Assembly (NCBI GenBank): GCA_036273855.1
Contig: DASUGU010000106.1
Span: 1 to 64,000, forward strand
Reading direction: 5' to 3'
DNA length: 64,000 nucleotides
Source: DATEPR01 sp036273855
GTDB taxonomy: Bacteria; Actinomycetota; Actinomycetes; Mycobacteriales; Pseudonocardiaceae
Shown: positions 16,825 to 25,846 of the stretch, piece by piece
Position numbering within the stretch: position 1 is the first letter of the stretch
Layout: every line of letters starts with the position of its first letter
Position numbers and translations under genes: made by a program
Notes under the pieces: generated by a model
Databases searched by the model: none
What the model was told of the DNA's origin: nothing
Seen by the model: the letters and a program-made list of their open reading frames with translations, nothing else

Positions 16825-17589
16825 ATGAATGATGTCTCGTTGGGTAGCGTGCTGTTGGGCAGCACCAACCCCGAGCGGCTGGAGGCGTGGTACCTCGCGG
16901 CGTTCGCGCCCAAGCGCACGAGTGAGGGCTTCCTCAGCTTCGGCGGCTTCGAGCTGCTGATCGAACGTCGCGACGACGTGAGCGATGCGAACCCGCAGCC
17001 GGGCCGGTACATTTTCAACTTCCACGTGGACGACGCCACGGCAGCGGTCGCTCACCTGGACGAGATGGGTGTCACCTGGGTGGCGCCCGTCGAGCAGCGG
17101 CCGGCCGGGCAGTTCGGCACGCTGCTGGACCCGGACGGGAACTACGTACAGATCATCGAACTCAGCGCGGCTTATCTCCAACGAGTGAAGACGGAGGGAG
17201 AGCAGGACATGTTCGGATCGACCAAGGCATTCAGCGGATTCTCCGTCAACGATGTGCCGAAGGCGAAGGAGTTCTACGAGAACGTGCTCGGCCTGCGGGT
17301 GTCCGAGGAGTACGGGATGTTGACCCTGCACATCGCGGGCGACCGGGACATCATCGTGTACCCCAAGGGCGACGACCACGTGCCGGCCGATTACACGATT
17401 CTCAACTTCCCGGTCGACGACATCGAGCAGGCCGTCGACGACCTGACCGCCCGTGGCGTGAGCTTCGAGCGGTACGAGGGACGCGAGGAGAGCACCGACG
17501 ACCGTGGCATCTGGCGCGGCGGCGGCCCGCTCATCGCCTGGTTCAAGGACCCGGCGGGCAACACGTTCTCGGTGATCAAGGAGGACTGA
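16825..17589 (+). CDS. Double VOC-domain (glyoxalase/bleomycin-resistance-like) protein (254 aa)
   Basis: Two tandem vicinal-oxygen-chelate domains, residues about 1-120 and 130-254. Each has the beta-alpha-beta-beta-beta modules ending in LLDPDGNYVQIIEL and WFKDPAGNTFSVIKED, where the terminal Glu is a usual metal ligand. Such proteins act as dioxygenases, lyases or drug-binding resistance proteins; which applies here is unknown. The ATG at 16825 follows GAGGAG and fits the domain boundary better than earlier in-frame starts. Confidence 0.85.
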   Translation: MNDVSLGSVLLGSTNPERLEAWYLAAFAPKRTSEGFLSFGGFELLIERRDDVSDANPQPGRYIFNFHVDDATAAVAHLDEMGVTWVAPVEQRPAGQFGTLLDPDGNYVQIIELSAAYLQRVKTEGEQDMFGSTKAFSGFSVNDVPKAKEFYENVLGLRVSEEYGMLTLHIAGDRDIIVYPKGDDHVPADYTILNFPVDDIEQAVDDLTARGVSFERYEGREESTDDRGIWRGGGPLIAWFKDPAGNTFSVIKED

Positions 17590-17599
17590 CGCCCGAACC

Positions 17600-17632
17600 G
17601 AAAGGGGCGGTGCCACCGGCACCGCCCCTTTC
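17600..17632. terminator. Bidirectional terminator
   Basis: A perfect 15-bp stem, GAAAGGGGCGGTGCC with its complement, around an ACC loop, between the convergent VOC and GMC oxidoreductase genes. Confidence 0.88.
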
Positions 17633-17651
17633 CGTGTCGTCCACTCGACGG

Positions 17652-19226
17652 TCAGGCCGCGAGCGTGGTGGGTGTGGTCAGCGCCGCCCGGCCGCGGATC
17701 ACGTCCGCCGCCTTCTCCGCGATCGCGATCACCGGCGCGTTCGTGTTGCCCCGCACCAGGGTCGGCATGACCGACGCGTCGACGACCCGCAGCCCGTCGA
17801 CCCCGACGACGCGCAGTTCGGCGTCGACGACCGTGCCCATCGCGCACGTGCCGGCCGGGTGGTAGAGCGTCTGCGAGTGCTGCCGGACGTGCGCCCGCAG
17901 GTCGGCCTCGGACTCCGAGGCCGGCGGCATGAACGGCGTCTCGGTGTAGGGCGCGAGCGCCTGCTGCCGAGCAATCTCCAGTCCGACGCGCAGGCCGTCG
18001 ACCGCCACCTGCAGGTCGGCCTCCTCCGCGAAGTAGTTGTGCCGGATCGCCGGCTTGGCCGTCGGGTCGTCCGAGGCGAGCAGCACGCTGCCCCTACTCC
18101 TGCCGTCCAGCACGCAGCCACCGAAGGAGATCGCGTGGGCGATCGGCGGGTGCAGTCCACCGTCGGCGAACATCATCGGCGCGGTGTGGAACTGGATGTT
18201 CGGCGCCGCCAGGTCGGCCGTGGTGCGGACGAAACCGCCCACCTCCGGCCCGTTGGACGTCAGCGGGCCACGCCGGTGCTCGGTGTACTGCCGCACCGAC
18301 TCGGGTTCGCCGGCCGCGAGCAGGCTGATCGGGTGCGAGTGGGCGAAGATCAGCGGCGTCTGCGGGTGGTCCTGCAGGTTCTGGCCCACCTGCGGCTGGT
18401 CCAGCACCACCGGAATCCCCAACGGCCGCAACAGGTCCGCCGGTCCGACACCGGACAGCATCAGCAACTGCGGCGAGTTGTACGCGCCCGCGGAGAGGAT
18501 GACCTCGCGGTCGGCGCGGAACTCCAGCTCCGTCTCCAGCCGGTAGCCGACGACACCGCGCGCCCTACTGCCCTCGAACAGCACGCGGTGGATCTGCACG
18601 TTGGTCTCGACGGTGAGGTTCGGCCTGCCCATCGCGGGACGCAGGTAGCCGACCGCCGTGCTGCACCGCTGGCCGTCCCGCTGCGTCACCTGATACTGGC
18701 CGAAACCGTCCTGTGTGGACCCGTTGAAGTCGTCGTTGGCCGCGTAACCGGCCTCCAGCGCCGCAGCGACGAACGCCTCGGTCATCGGGTTGATCGAACG
18801 GCCGTCGGACACCGCCAGCGGCCCGCCCGCGCCGTGGTACTCCGACGCGCCGCGCTCGTTGTCCTCCGCCCGCACGAAGTAGGGCAGCAGTTCGTCGTAG
18901 GTCCACCCCGGCTGGCCCCAGCCGTCGTAGTCGATGCGGTTGCCTCGCATGTAGACCATCGCGTTCATCGAACTGGTGCCGCCGAGCATCCTGCCGCGCG
19001 GCAGGTAGATGCGGCGGCGCTCGCAGAAGGGTTCGTCGTGGGTGTCGTAGTCCCAGTCCACCTGGGTGCGGAACAACTTGCCGAACGCGGACGGTATGTG
19101 CACGTTCTCCGACGTGTCGGCCGGTCCCGCCTCGATCAGGCAGACCTTGACGTCGGGATCCTCGCTGAGCTGGGCCGCCAGCACACAGCCGGCGGAACCT
19201 GCGCCGACGATCACATAGTCGTACAT
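17652..19226 (-). CDS. GMC-family FAD oxidoreductase (choline/alcohol dehydrogenase-like, 524 aa)
   Basis: Oxidises a primary or secondary alcohol. FAD-binding VIVGAGSAGCVLAAQLSED at residues 5-23, GMC signature 1 around GRMLGGTSSMNAMVYMRGN, signature 2 around SAGAYNSPQLLMLSGVGP. The C-terminal catalytic His is in YHPAGTCAMG near residue 455 and the paired Asn in RGNTNAPVIAIAEKAADVI. The ATG at 19226 is chosen because AGGAGG lies 5 bp upstream. Divergent from epoxide hydrolase 2. Confidence 0.9.
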   Translation of the reverse strand: MYDYVIVGAGSAGCVLAAQLSEDPDVKVCLIEAGPADTSENVHIPSAFGKLFRTQVDWDYDTHDEPFCERRRIYLPRGRMLGGTSSMNAMVYMRGNRIDYDGWGQPGWTYDELLPYFVRAEDNERGASEYHGAGGPLAVSDGRSINPMTEAFVAAALEAGYAANDDFNGSTQDGFGQYQVTQRDGQRCSTAVGYLRPAMGRPNLTVETNVQIHRVLFEGSRARGVVGYRLETELEFRADREVILSAGAYNSPQLLMLSGVGPADLLRPLGIPVVLDQPQVGQNLQDHPQTPLIFAHSHPISLLAAGEPESVRQYTEHRRGPLTSNGPEVGGFVRTTADLAAPNIQFHTAPMMFADGGLHPPIAHAISFGGCVLDGRSRGSVLLASDDPTAKPAIRHNYFAEEADLQVAVDGLRVGLEIARQQALAPYTETPFMPPASESEADLRAHVRQHSQTLYHPAGTCAMGTVVDAELRVVGVDGLRVVDASVMPTLVRGNTNAPVIAIAEKAADVIRGRAALTTPTTLAA

Positions 19227-19451
19227 CCACTCCTCCTCAGTGCCTGCCAGCAAGCGTCAGGATGCGCGTGTGGGGGATGACGCGGCATCCTTGGAAATGC
19301 TCGGTGCCAGGCAATCCAGCAATCGTGGACAACCGATCGGAAGCCCGAGGCGCCATATTTGGTCCAGGGCTCCGGACGCCCGGAATGCCAGCCTCTCCGG
19401 TGCCTGTGCCGCCGGGCGGAGGAGGCCGACTCACCCGATTGGAGAGTAGTT

Positions 19452-20612
19452 ATGCAGCCATTCCGTGTCGCGATTCCCCAGGAGGACCTGGACGATCTGC
19501 GGCGCCGTCTTACCAACACGCGGTGGCCGGACGGCCTGCCGGAGGCCGGGTGGGACCGGGGCGTGCCGCTGAGCTACCTCAAGGAGTTGGCCGAATACTG
19601 GCGTACGACCTTCGACTGGCGTGCGGCCGAGGCGCGGCTCAACCAGTACGACCAGTTCATCACCGAGATCGACGGCGTGAACATCCACTTCCTGCACGTC
19701 CGCTCCCCCGAACCGGACGCGCTGCCCGTCGTGATCACCCACGGCTGGCCGGGTTCGGTCGTCGAGTTCCTCGACATCATCGGCCCGCTGACCGATCCCC
19801 GCGCGCACGGCGGTGACCCGGCCGACGCCGTCCACCTGGTCATCCCGTCCATCCCCGGCTTCGGCTTCTCCGGCCCGCACGGCCAAGCCGGCTGGGACGA
19901 GGAGCGGACCGCGAAGGCGTGGGCCGAACTCATGCACCGCCTCGGCTACGACCGCTACGTCGCGCAGGGCGGCGACTTCGGCTCCGGCGTGTCCTACCTG
20001 CTGGCGCTGACCGACCCGGAACACGTGGCGGGCCTGCACCTGAACACGTTCGTGACGACGGCGAGCGGCGACCCGGAGGAACTCGAGGAACTCACCGACG
20101 ACGACCGCGCGCGGATGGCGCGGACCGACCGGTTCCTCACCGACCTGGCCGGCTCCATGAAGCTCCAGGCCACCCGCCCGCACACTGTGTCGTACGCGCT
20201 GACCGACTCCCCCGTCGGGCAACTCGCGTGGATCGTGGAGAAGTTCAAGGACTGGGCGCAGGCGGAGAACGTGCCGGAGGACGCGGTCAGCAGGGAGCTG
20301 ATCCTGACGATCGTGTCGATCTTCTGGCTGACCGGGACGGCTGGGTCGTCGGCGCAGTTCTACTACGAGGGCGTTCCGAATCTTCCGATCACCTCGATCA
20401 TCGGGCGGTACGACCCCATCACGCAGCCGTTTGGTGTCGCGGTGTTCCCTGGGGCGGCGTTCGTTCCGGTCCGGCGGTTCGCCGATCGCGACTTCACCAC
20501 GATCGTGCACTGGAACGAGTACGACCGGGGTGGCCACTTCGGCGCCGCCGAGGAGCCCGACCTGTTCGTCACCGATCTGCGGGCCTTCTGCCGCCAGGTC
20601 AAGGAAGTCTGA
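19452..20612 (+). CDS. Epoxide hydrolase 2 (386 aa)
   Basis: Paralogue of the hydrolase at 13809-14972: the same EHN cap, HGWPGS, nucleophile Asp175 in GGDFGSG, lid WLTGTAGSSAQFYYEG, and catalytic His362 in RGGHFGAAEEP. The ATG at 19452 follows GGAGAG. The two copies differ just beside the nucleophile (DAG versus DFG), so substrate ranges may differ. Pairs of such hydrolases occur in some enediyne clusters (NcsF1/NcsF2), but the family is also common outside them. Confidence 0.92.
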   Translation: MQPFRVAIPQEDLDDLRRRLTNTRWPDGLPEAGWDRGVPLSYLKELAEYWRTTFDWRAAEARLNQYDQFITEIDGVNIHFLHVRSPEPDALPVVITHGWPGSVVEFLDIIGPLTDPRAHGGDPADAVHLVIPSIPGFGFSGPHGQAGWDEERTAKAWAELMHRLGYDRYVAQGGDFGSGVSYLLALTDPEHVAGLHLNTFVTTASGDPEELEELTDDDRARMARTDRFLTDLAGSMKLQATRPHTVSYALTDSPVGQLAWIVEKFKDWAQAENVPEDAVSRELILTIVSIFWLTGTAGSSAQFYYEGVPNLPITSIIGRYDPITQPFGVAVFPGAAFVPVRRFADRDFTTIVHWNEYDRGGHFGAAEEPDLFVTDLRAFCRQVKEV

Positions 20613-20631
20613 CCGACTGCATCGTCCACTG

Positions 20632-20657
20632 TGGCCCCTGGGTTGCCCCAGGGGCCA
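20632..20657 (+). terminator. Terminator of epoxide hydrolase 2
   Basis: An 11-bp perfect stem, TGGCCCCTGGG with its complement, and a 4-base loop, 19 bp after the stop codon. Confidence 0.75.
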
Positions 20658-20679
20658 TGTGCGTGTGCCGGCCTCACGA

Positions 20680-21215
20680 AGCGACCACCCACCGGACGAC
20701 ACACGAGGGCGACTGGCTCGGCGCCATCGCATACCGACCGCTCAACGGACGACACACCAAGACGCCGGCTGAGTGCCCGCGAACCGACCGCTCAAGGGCC
20801 GACACACGAGAACCGTGATCTGGCGCCCGCGAGCCGACCACCCAACGGACGACACACCAGGAGCGACTGGCCAGCGCCATCGCACACCCACCGCCCAACG
20901 GACGACACACCAAGACGCCGGCTGAGTGCCCGCGAACCGACCGCTCAAGGGCCGACACACGAGAACCGTGATCTGGCGCCCGCGGGCCGACCACCCAACG
21001 GACGACACACCAGGGCGGCGGGCTAAGCGGGGCCATCGAATGTCGACCGTTCAAGGGACGACACGCCGCGACCGCACTCCGGCGGCCACGTGTCGACCGC
21101 CCAATGGACGACACGCCAAGACCGCGCTCCGGCGCACGCGGTCGACCGCTCAAGGGACGACATGCCGGGACTGCGGTTTGGTGACTCCTGTCGACCATCC
21201 AACAGACGACACGTC
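20680..21215. repeat. Hairpin-repeat array B (11 units, about 50-bp period)
   Basis: Units of the family core CGACC-N5/7-GGxCGACAC start near 20682, 20735, 20785, 20835, 20888, 20938, 20988, 21044, 21094, 21143 and 21192. Spacings are 49-56, mostly 50. The block 20735-20887 is repeated almost exactly at 20888-21040 (153 bp), spacers included. Arms pair imperfectly (GTCGxCC / GGxCGAC). The long open minus-strand frames through it are a by-product of composition. Confidence 0.8.
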
Positions 21216-21439
21216 GAGCAGTTGTGCTTGCGGCGAACGCATCGATGCTCGCGGCGTACTGGGATCGATCCTGGCCGGGTGCACCGCCGCTCGCCCAGCG
21301 AATCACATCGGGACAGTCCGGCCAGCATCCTTCGTCGGGAGCCCATCGCAGGCGTGCGCCGCCCGGTGCCGGCGCTGATGATGGCGCTGGTGATTGGGCG
21401 GGCGCGGCGCACGTTCGGCCGACACAGCCTGGACCGCGA

Positions 21440-21690
21440 GTCGACCGTCGGCCGGACGACACACCGGCTCGATACATGGGCCTACCGGCCCGATGCACGG
21501 GCCCACGGGCCTGACGTGTGGACCACCGGCCTGACGTGCGGGCCACCGGCCTGACGTGCGGGCCACCGGCCTGACGTGTTGAACGCGGGTGTCGTCCGCT
21601 CAACGGTCGACACACGCGGATGGCTCGCTCAGCGCTCAGCGAACCGGCCGTGCGCTGCGCCGTGTCGGCCGTTGGATGGCCGACCGACGG
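21440..21690. repeat. Three further family hairpins
   Basis: Units near 21440-21463, 21589-21613 (GTGTCGTCCG...CGGTCGACAC, one mismatch) and 21662-21688 (GTCGGCC / GGCCGAC). Centres are about 149 and 74 bp apart, echoing the period of array A. Confidence 0.65.
21501..21580. repeat. 20-bp tandem repeat x4
   Basis: Four consecutive 20-bp copies of ggccaccggcctgacgtgcg with few changes, lying between two family hairpins. Intergenic. Confidence 0.85.
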
Positions 21691-21700
21691 ACCACGGGGG

Positions 21701-23314
21701 TCAGCGGGTGCAGCGGGTGCCGGTGGGCGGGAGTTGCAGGCTCGTCAGGTACGCCGTGCCGTACTTGTCCACGCACGAGATGCCCTGCAGGAACGCCGTG
21801 TGCTGGGTGCCCTCGAACGTCAGTAGTCCGCCCTTGAGCGACTTCGCCAGGTTCACCCCTGCCTGATACGGCGTCGCGGGGTCGTTCGTCGTCGACACCA
21901 CCAGCACCGACGGCAGGCCCGGAGCGCTCGGCGTGTGCGGCTTGCTCGTCGGCGGCACCGGCCACGTCGCGCACGCGTCGGCCTGTGCGATCGCCGGACG
22001 GCCATCATCCAGGAAGGGCGCGGCCTTCTTGTACTCCCGCTCCGCCGCCAACTGCTCCGACGGATTCGTCACCGGCGGTTCGTCCACGCACCGGATCGCG
22101 GTGAACGCGTCCTGCTCGTTGGAGTAGCTCCCGTCCGGGTTCCGGCCGTCGTACACGTCGGCCAGCGCCATCAGCGTGCGCCCGCCGCCCTGCTTCAGCT
22201 CGTTCAGGCCGGTGTTCAGATATCCCCAGTACTGCTGCGAGTACAGCGCCTGGATCGCCCCGGTCGTCGCATCGTCGTAGGTCAACGGCCGCCCGTCACC
22301 CGACGACACCGGCTTGGCCAGCAGCGGGTTCACCAACGCCTGGAACGCCTTCGTCGCGTCCGCCGGGTTCTGGCCCAGCGCACACTGCTGTTGCTGCACA
22401 CACCACAGCGCGAACTGCTGGAACGCCGTCTGGAACCCGGTCCCCTGCGCGACGGTCTGCTCGACCTCGCTCTCCGTGGGGTCCACGGCCCCGTCCAGCA
22501 CCATGGCTCGCACGTTCTTCGGGAAGTCCTCGGCATAAGTCGAACCCAGGTACGTGCCGTACGAATAGCCGAGATAGGTCAGCTTCCGGTCGCCCAGGAC
22601 CGAGCGCAGCACGTCGAGGTCCTTCGCCACGTCCCGCGTGCCGACGTTGGCGAGCATCGCCTTGCCGAACCCGGTGTTCGTCGCGCACGCCGCCGCGTAC
22701 TGCTTCTGCTGCTGCTCGTACGCGGCGATCCCGCTCGGCGACGTCTGGTCGTCCAGGTCGGAGGCACGCACCCGGTCCTGCTGCTGACCGGTCAGGCACC
22801 GCACGGAGGGCTGGCTGGACCCGATGCCGCGCGGGTCGAACCCGACGAGGTCGAAGCGCTTGGCCAGCGAGGTGCCCAGCCACGTCTTCCGCATGTTCGC
22901 GACCAGTTCCAGGCCGGAAGCGCCGGGACCGCCGGGGTTCACGACCAGCGAACCGATCCGGTCGGACGTGCTGGGTGCCTTGATCCGCATCAGGCCGAGG
23001 CTGATCGTCGGGCCGTTCGGCTTCGTGTAGTCCAGCGGCACCCGCAGTCGGGAACACTGCAGGGCGTCCGAGTCGTACGCCTGGCGGTCGTCGGAGTTGC
23101 CCGCGAACGACGTGCAGTCGCCCCAGGACAGCGGCTGGCCGTAGAAGGACGCCAACCCGGCGGGCACCGGACCGGCCGGACCTCGCTTCTCCACTATTGA
23201 CGCCGGAATCCCGGTGCCGAGACTGACCGACGAGCAGGCGGTCGCGAACGCCGCGACGAGGGCGAGGCCGACCGCGACCCACCGACGTCGGGCACGACTG
23301 GGCGACGGAGACAC
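21701..23314 (-). CDS. Hip1/CaeA-like exported serine peptidase (tripeptidyl aminopeptidase, S33; 537 aa)
   Basis: A lipoprotein-type signal (RRRWVAVGLALVAAFATAC, Cys near residue 28), then an alpha/beta hydrolase of the tripeptidyl-aminopeptidase family: SLVVNPGGPGASG oxyanion region, nucleophile Ser near 249 in GYSYGTYLG, C-terminal TAP-like domain with Asp in VVSTTNDPATPYQ and His in FEGTQHTAFLQ. The mycobacterial homologues Rv2223c/Rv2224c (Hip1) also sit between glnA2 and panB. The GTG at 23314 gives a short N-region before the signal; upstream in-frame sequence is not signal-like. Likely acts at the cell surface on peptides or wall proteins. Confidence 0.87.
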   Translation of the reverse strand: MSPSPSRARRRWVAVGLALVAAFATACSSVSLGTGIPASIVEKRGPAGPVPAGLASFYGQPLSWGDCTSFAGNSDDRQAYDSDALQCSRLRVPLDYTKPNGPTISLGLMRIKAPSTSDRIGSLVVNPGGPGASGLELVANMRKTWLGTSLAKRFDLVGFDPRGIGSSQPSVRCLTGQQQDRVRASDLDDQTSPSGIAAYEQQQKQYAAACATNTGFGKAMLANVGTRDVAKDLDVLRSVLGDRKLTYLGYSYGTYLGSTYAEDFPKNVRAMVLDGAVDPTESEVEQTVAQGTGFQTAFQQFALWCVQQQQCALGQNPADATKAFQALVNPLLAKPVSSGDGRPLTYDDATTGAIQALYSQQYWGYLNTGLNELKQGGGRTLMALADVYDGRNPDGSYSNEQDAFTAIRCVDEPPVTNPSEQLAAEREYKKAAPFLDDGRPAIAQADACATWPVPPTSKPHTPSAPGLPSVLVVSTTNDPATPYQAGVNLAKSLKGGLLTFEGTQHTAFLQGISCVDKYGTAYLTSLQLPPTGTRCTR

Positions 23315-23420
23315 ACCGTAATCGTGCCACCCGGACCGGTACGGACTCCGTGTGGTCACCGAATCGACGCATCGAAGCAGCCGGAACGGGCAGTACCGTC
23401 CGCTGCGCCACATCTCCTGC

Positions 23421-23443
23421 GTGTCGGCCGTCGAGTGGACGAC
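23421..23443. repeat. Solitary family hairpin upstream of nadE
   Basis: GTGTCGGCC-GTCGAGT-GGACGAC, one copy of the dispersed palindrome, ending 9 bp before the nadE ATG and covering the place where its ribosome-binding site should be. Confidence 0.6.
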
Positions 23444-23452
23444 AATATGGTC

Positions 23453-25183
23453 ATGCCGCAGCTCCGCATCGCACTCGCCCAGGTGAACACGTGCGTCGGT
23501 GACCTGGACGGGAACGCGGACGTCGTGTTGTCGTGGACCCGCAAGGCCGCCGAGGCGGGTGCCCATGTCGCGCTGTTCCCGGAGATGGCGCTGACCGGGT
23601 ATCCCGTCGAGGACCTGGCGCTGCGTGAGTCGTTCGGCGAGGCCGCCAAGCGCACCCTGGACGCGCTGGCCGGGCGGCTCGCCGACGCAGGCTGTGGTGA
23701 CGTCGCGGTATTCGTCGGCTACCTGGACCGGGACGCCGCCGGACCACGCAACGCCGCCGCCGTGCTGTACCAGGGCACGGTCGTGGCCAGGCAGTTCAAG
23801 CACTTCCTACCCAACTACGGCGTCTTCGACGAGCACCGGATCTTCAAGCCCGGCCAGGCGCTGGAGATCGTCCGCCTGCACGGCCTGGACATCGGCATGG
23901 TGATCTGCGAGGACATCTGGCAGGACGGCGGGCCGATCGCCGCGCTGGGCGCCGCCGGTGTCGACCTCGTGCTGGTGCCCAACGCGTCGCCGTACGAGCG
24001 GAACAAGGACGACCTGCGGCTGCCGCTGGTGCGCAGGCGGGCCACCGAGGCGGGCGCGCCGCTGGCCTACGTCAACTGGGTCGGCGGCCAGGACGAGCTG
24101 GTGTTCGACGGCGACTCGATGGTGGTGGACGCCTCGGGCGAGCTGCTGGCCCGCGCGCCGCAGTTCGTCGAGCACCTGCTGGTGGCGGACCTGGACCTGC
24201 CGGCCGGCGACCACGACATCGCCGGTGACGTGCTCGGTTTCACCGTCCGCCGGGTGCCGCTGACCGACCGGCCGCTGCCCGCGTACCCGCCCCGGCAGCT
24301 CCCCCCGCCGGCCGGACCGCTGCCGGACGCCGCCGAGGTGTGGTCGGCGCTGGTCACGGGCCTGCGCGACTACACGGTGAAGAACGGCTTCCGTTCCGTC
24401 GTGCTGGGCGTGTCCGGTGGCATCGACTCGTCGGTGTGCGCCGCCCTGGCCGTGGACGCGCTCGGACCGGACGCCGTGTACGGGGTGTCGATGCCCTCGG
24501 ACTACTCGTCGGAGCACTCCCGGTCCGATGCAGCCGACCTGGCCAAGCGCACCGGCATGCACTACGAGGTGCAGCCGATCGCGGACATGGTGCGGGTGTT
24601 CGTCGACCAGTTGGGCCTGAGCGGCCTGGCCGAGGAGAACGTGCAGGCCAGGTGCCGTGGCGTGACGCTGATGGCGCTGTCCAACTCGGCGGGTCACCTG
24701 GTGCTGGCGCCGGGCAACAAGACCGAGCTCGCGGTCGGCTACTCGACCATCTACGGCGACGCGGTGGGCGGGTTCGCGCCGATCAAGGACGTGCCGAAGA
24801 CGTTGGTGTGGGCGCTGGCCAGGTGGCGCAACGCGGCCGCCGCCGAGCGCGGTGAGGTGCCGCCGATCCCGGAGAACTCGATCAGCAAGCCGCCGTCGGC
24901 CGAGCTGCGACCCGGCCAGTTGGACACCGACTCGCTGCCCGACTACGAGCTGCTCGACGTGGTGTTGGACGCCTACGTCGAGGGCGACAAGGGCTATCAG
25001 GAGCTGCTCGCCGCCGGTTTCGACCCGGCGCTGGTGGAGCGGGTGCTGCGGATGGTGGACGCGGCCGAGTACAAGCGCCGCCAGTACCCGCCGGGCACGA
25101 AGATCAGCCTGAAGGCGTTCGGCAGGGACCGTCGATTGCCCATCACCAACGGTTGGCGGGAGCGCGCTATCGTCCCATCGTGA
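23453..25183 (+). CDS. nadE: Glutamine-dependent NAD+ synthetase (576 aa)
   Basis: Last step of NAD synthesis: deamido-NAD + Gln + ATP to NAD. The N-terminal nitrilase-like glutaminase domain (1-270) has the Glu-Lys-Cys triad: Glu44 in FPEMALTGYP, Lys in KHFLPNYGVFDE, Cys152 in MVICEDIW. The C-terminal synthetase (290-576) has the ATP P-loop VLGVSGGIDSSVCAAL near 318 and GNKTELAVGYSTIYGD. It is about 100 residues shorter than M. tuberculosis NadE (679 aa) and resembles the compact form. An ATG 6 bp earlier (23447) is also possible; no clear Shine-Dalgarno is seen. Confidence 0.95.
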   Translation: MPQLRIALAQVNTCVGDLDGNADVVLSWTRKAAEAGAHVALFPEMALTGYPVEDLALRESFGEAAKRTLDALAGRLADAGCGDVAVFVGYLDRDAAGPRNAAAVLYQGTVVARQFKHFLPNYGVFDEHRIFKPGQALEIVRLHGLDIGMVICEDIWQDGGPIAALGAAGVDLVLVPNASPYERNKDDLRLPLVRRRATEAGAPLAYVNWVGGQDELVFDGDSMVVDASGELLARAPQFVEHLLVADLDLPAGDHDIAGDVLGFTVRRVPLTDRPLPAYPPRQLPPPAGPLPDAAEVWSALVTGLRDYTVKNGFRSVVLGVSGGIDSSVCAALAVDALGPDAVYGVSMPSDYSSEHSRSDAADLAKRTGMHYEVQPIADMVRVFVDQLGLSGLAEENVQARCRGVTLMALSNSAGHLVLAPGNKTELAVGYSTIYGDAVGGFAPIKDVPKTLVWALARWRNAAAAERGEVPPIPENSISKPPSAELRPGQLDTDSLPDYELLDVVLDAYVEGDKGYQELLAAGFDPALVERVLRMVDAAEYKRRQYPPGTKISLKAFGRDRRLPITNGWRERAIVPS

Positions 25184-25246
25184 GTGGGCGGCCCGGCCAC
25201 GTCGGGTGACGCCCGCCCGGGAGCGACGGGAGGCGCGGGAGACACG

Positions 25247-25846
25247 GTGGTCGAGTCGGACGTGGTGCGCTGGGTGATGACGGCGTTGTTCGCCGCGGTC
25301 ACCGTGACGTGCCTGCTCCGCCTGGCGAGCACTGCGGGTCGCGCCGACCGGCCGGCCGGTTTCCCGCGCCGGCACGAGGACCTCGGGCACATCCTGATGG
25401 CCGTCAGCATGATCGCGATGGTCCTGTCGTGGACGCGGGTGCTGCCGACGCCGGTGTGGGTGGCACTGTTCGCCGGCCAGACGGCGTTCTCCGTCTATGT
25501 GCTGTTGCGCCACCGGACCGCCGCCACCGGACCGCCTCGCCAGAACAACTGGGACGACGCCCACCACATGGTGGCCGGCGTCGGCATGATCTACATGGTG
25601 GTCGCGATGACCGGCCCGATGGCTGTGATGGCCGGGATGCCGGCGGGCACCCGGTCGCCGCTGGCCGGCGCGATCGGCGTCTACCTGCTGGGTTACGCCG
25701 TGTGGTCCGGGCTGCGGGCCACCCGGCTGGGTGTGGTGCCGGCCGGCTGGTCCGGCCTGCCCGCAGTGCTCGGCCGGCCTCCGGTGGTGAACGGCTGCCG
25801 GGCAGTCATGGGTGCCGGCATGGCCTTCCTGCTGCTCACCGCCTGA
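25247..25846 (+). CDS. DUF5134-like integral membrane protein (199 aa)
   Basis: About six hydrophobic segments (VMTALFAAVTVTCLL, GHILMAVSMIAMVL, VALFAGQTAFSVYVLL, HMVAGVGMIYMVVAM and others) with histidine- and methionine-rich faces (HEDLGHILMAVSMIAM, DDAHHMVAGVGMIYM), as in the DUF5134 family. Function unknown; the His/Met pattern hints at metal binding but this is inference. The GTG at 25247 follows GGGAG; the GTG directly after the nadE stop (25184) would add 21 unlikely residues. Between nadE and panB. Confidence 0.72.
   Translation: MVESDVVRWVMTALFAAVTVTCLLRLASTAGRADRPAGFPRRHEDLGHILMAVSMIAMVLSWTRVLPTPVWVALFAGQTAFSVYVLLRHRTAATGPPRQNNWDDAHHMVAGVGMIYMVVAMTGPMAVMAGMPAGTRSPLAGAIGVYLLGYAVWSGLRATRLGVVPAGWSGLPAVLGRPPVVNGCRAVMGAGMAFLLLTA

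Noticed and set aside
20680..21215. Array B (and C) as a CRISPR locus: repeats near 23 bp with spacers near 27 bp
   Set aside because: Units are not identical, spacers are duplicated along with units, arms vary, and no cas gene is in the window.
20674..21615. A 313-codon minus-strand frame
   Set aside because: It spans the repeat array; the repeated CRPLSGR-type translation merely mirrors the hairpins, with no start signal or family.
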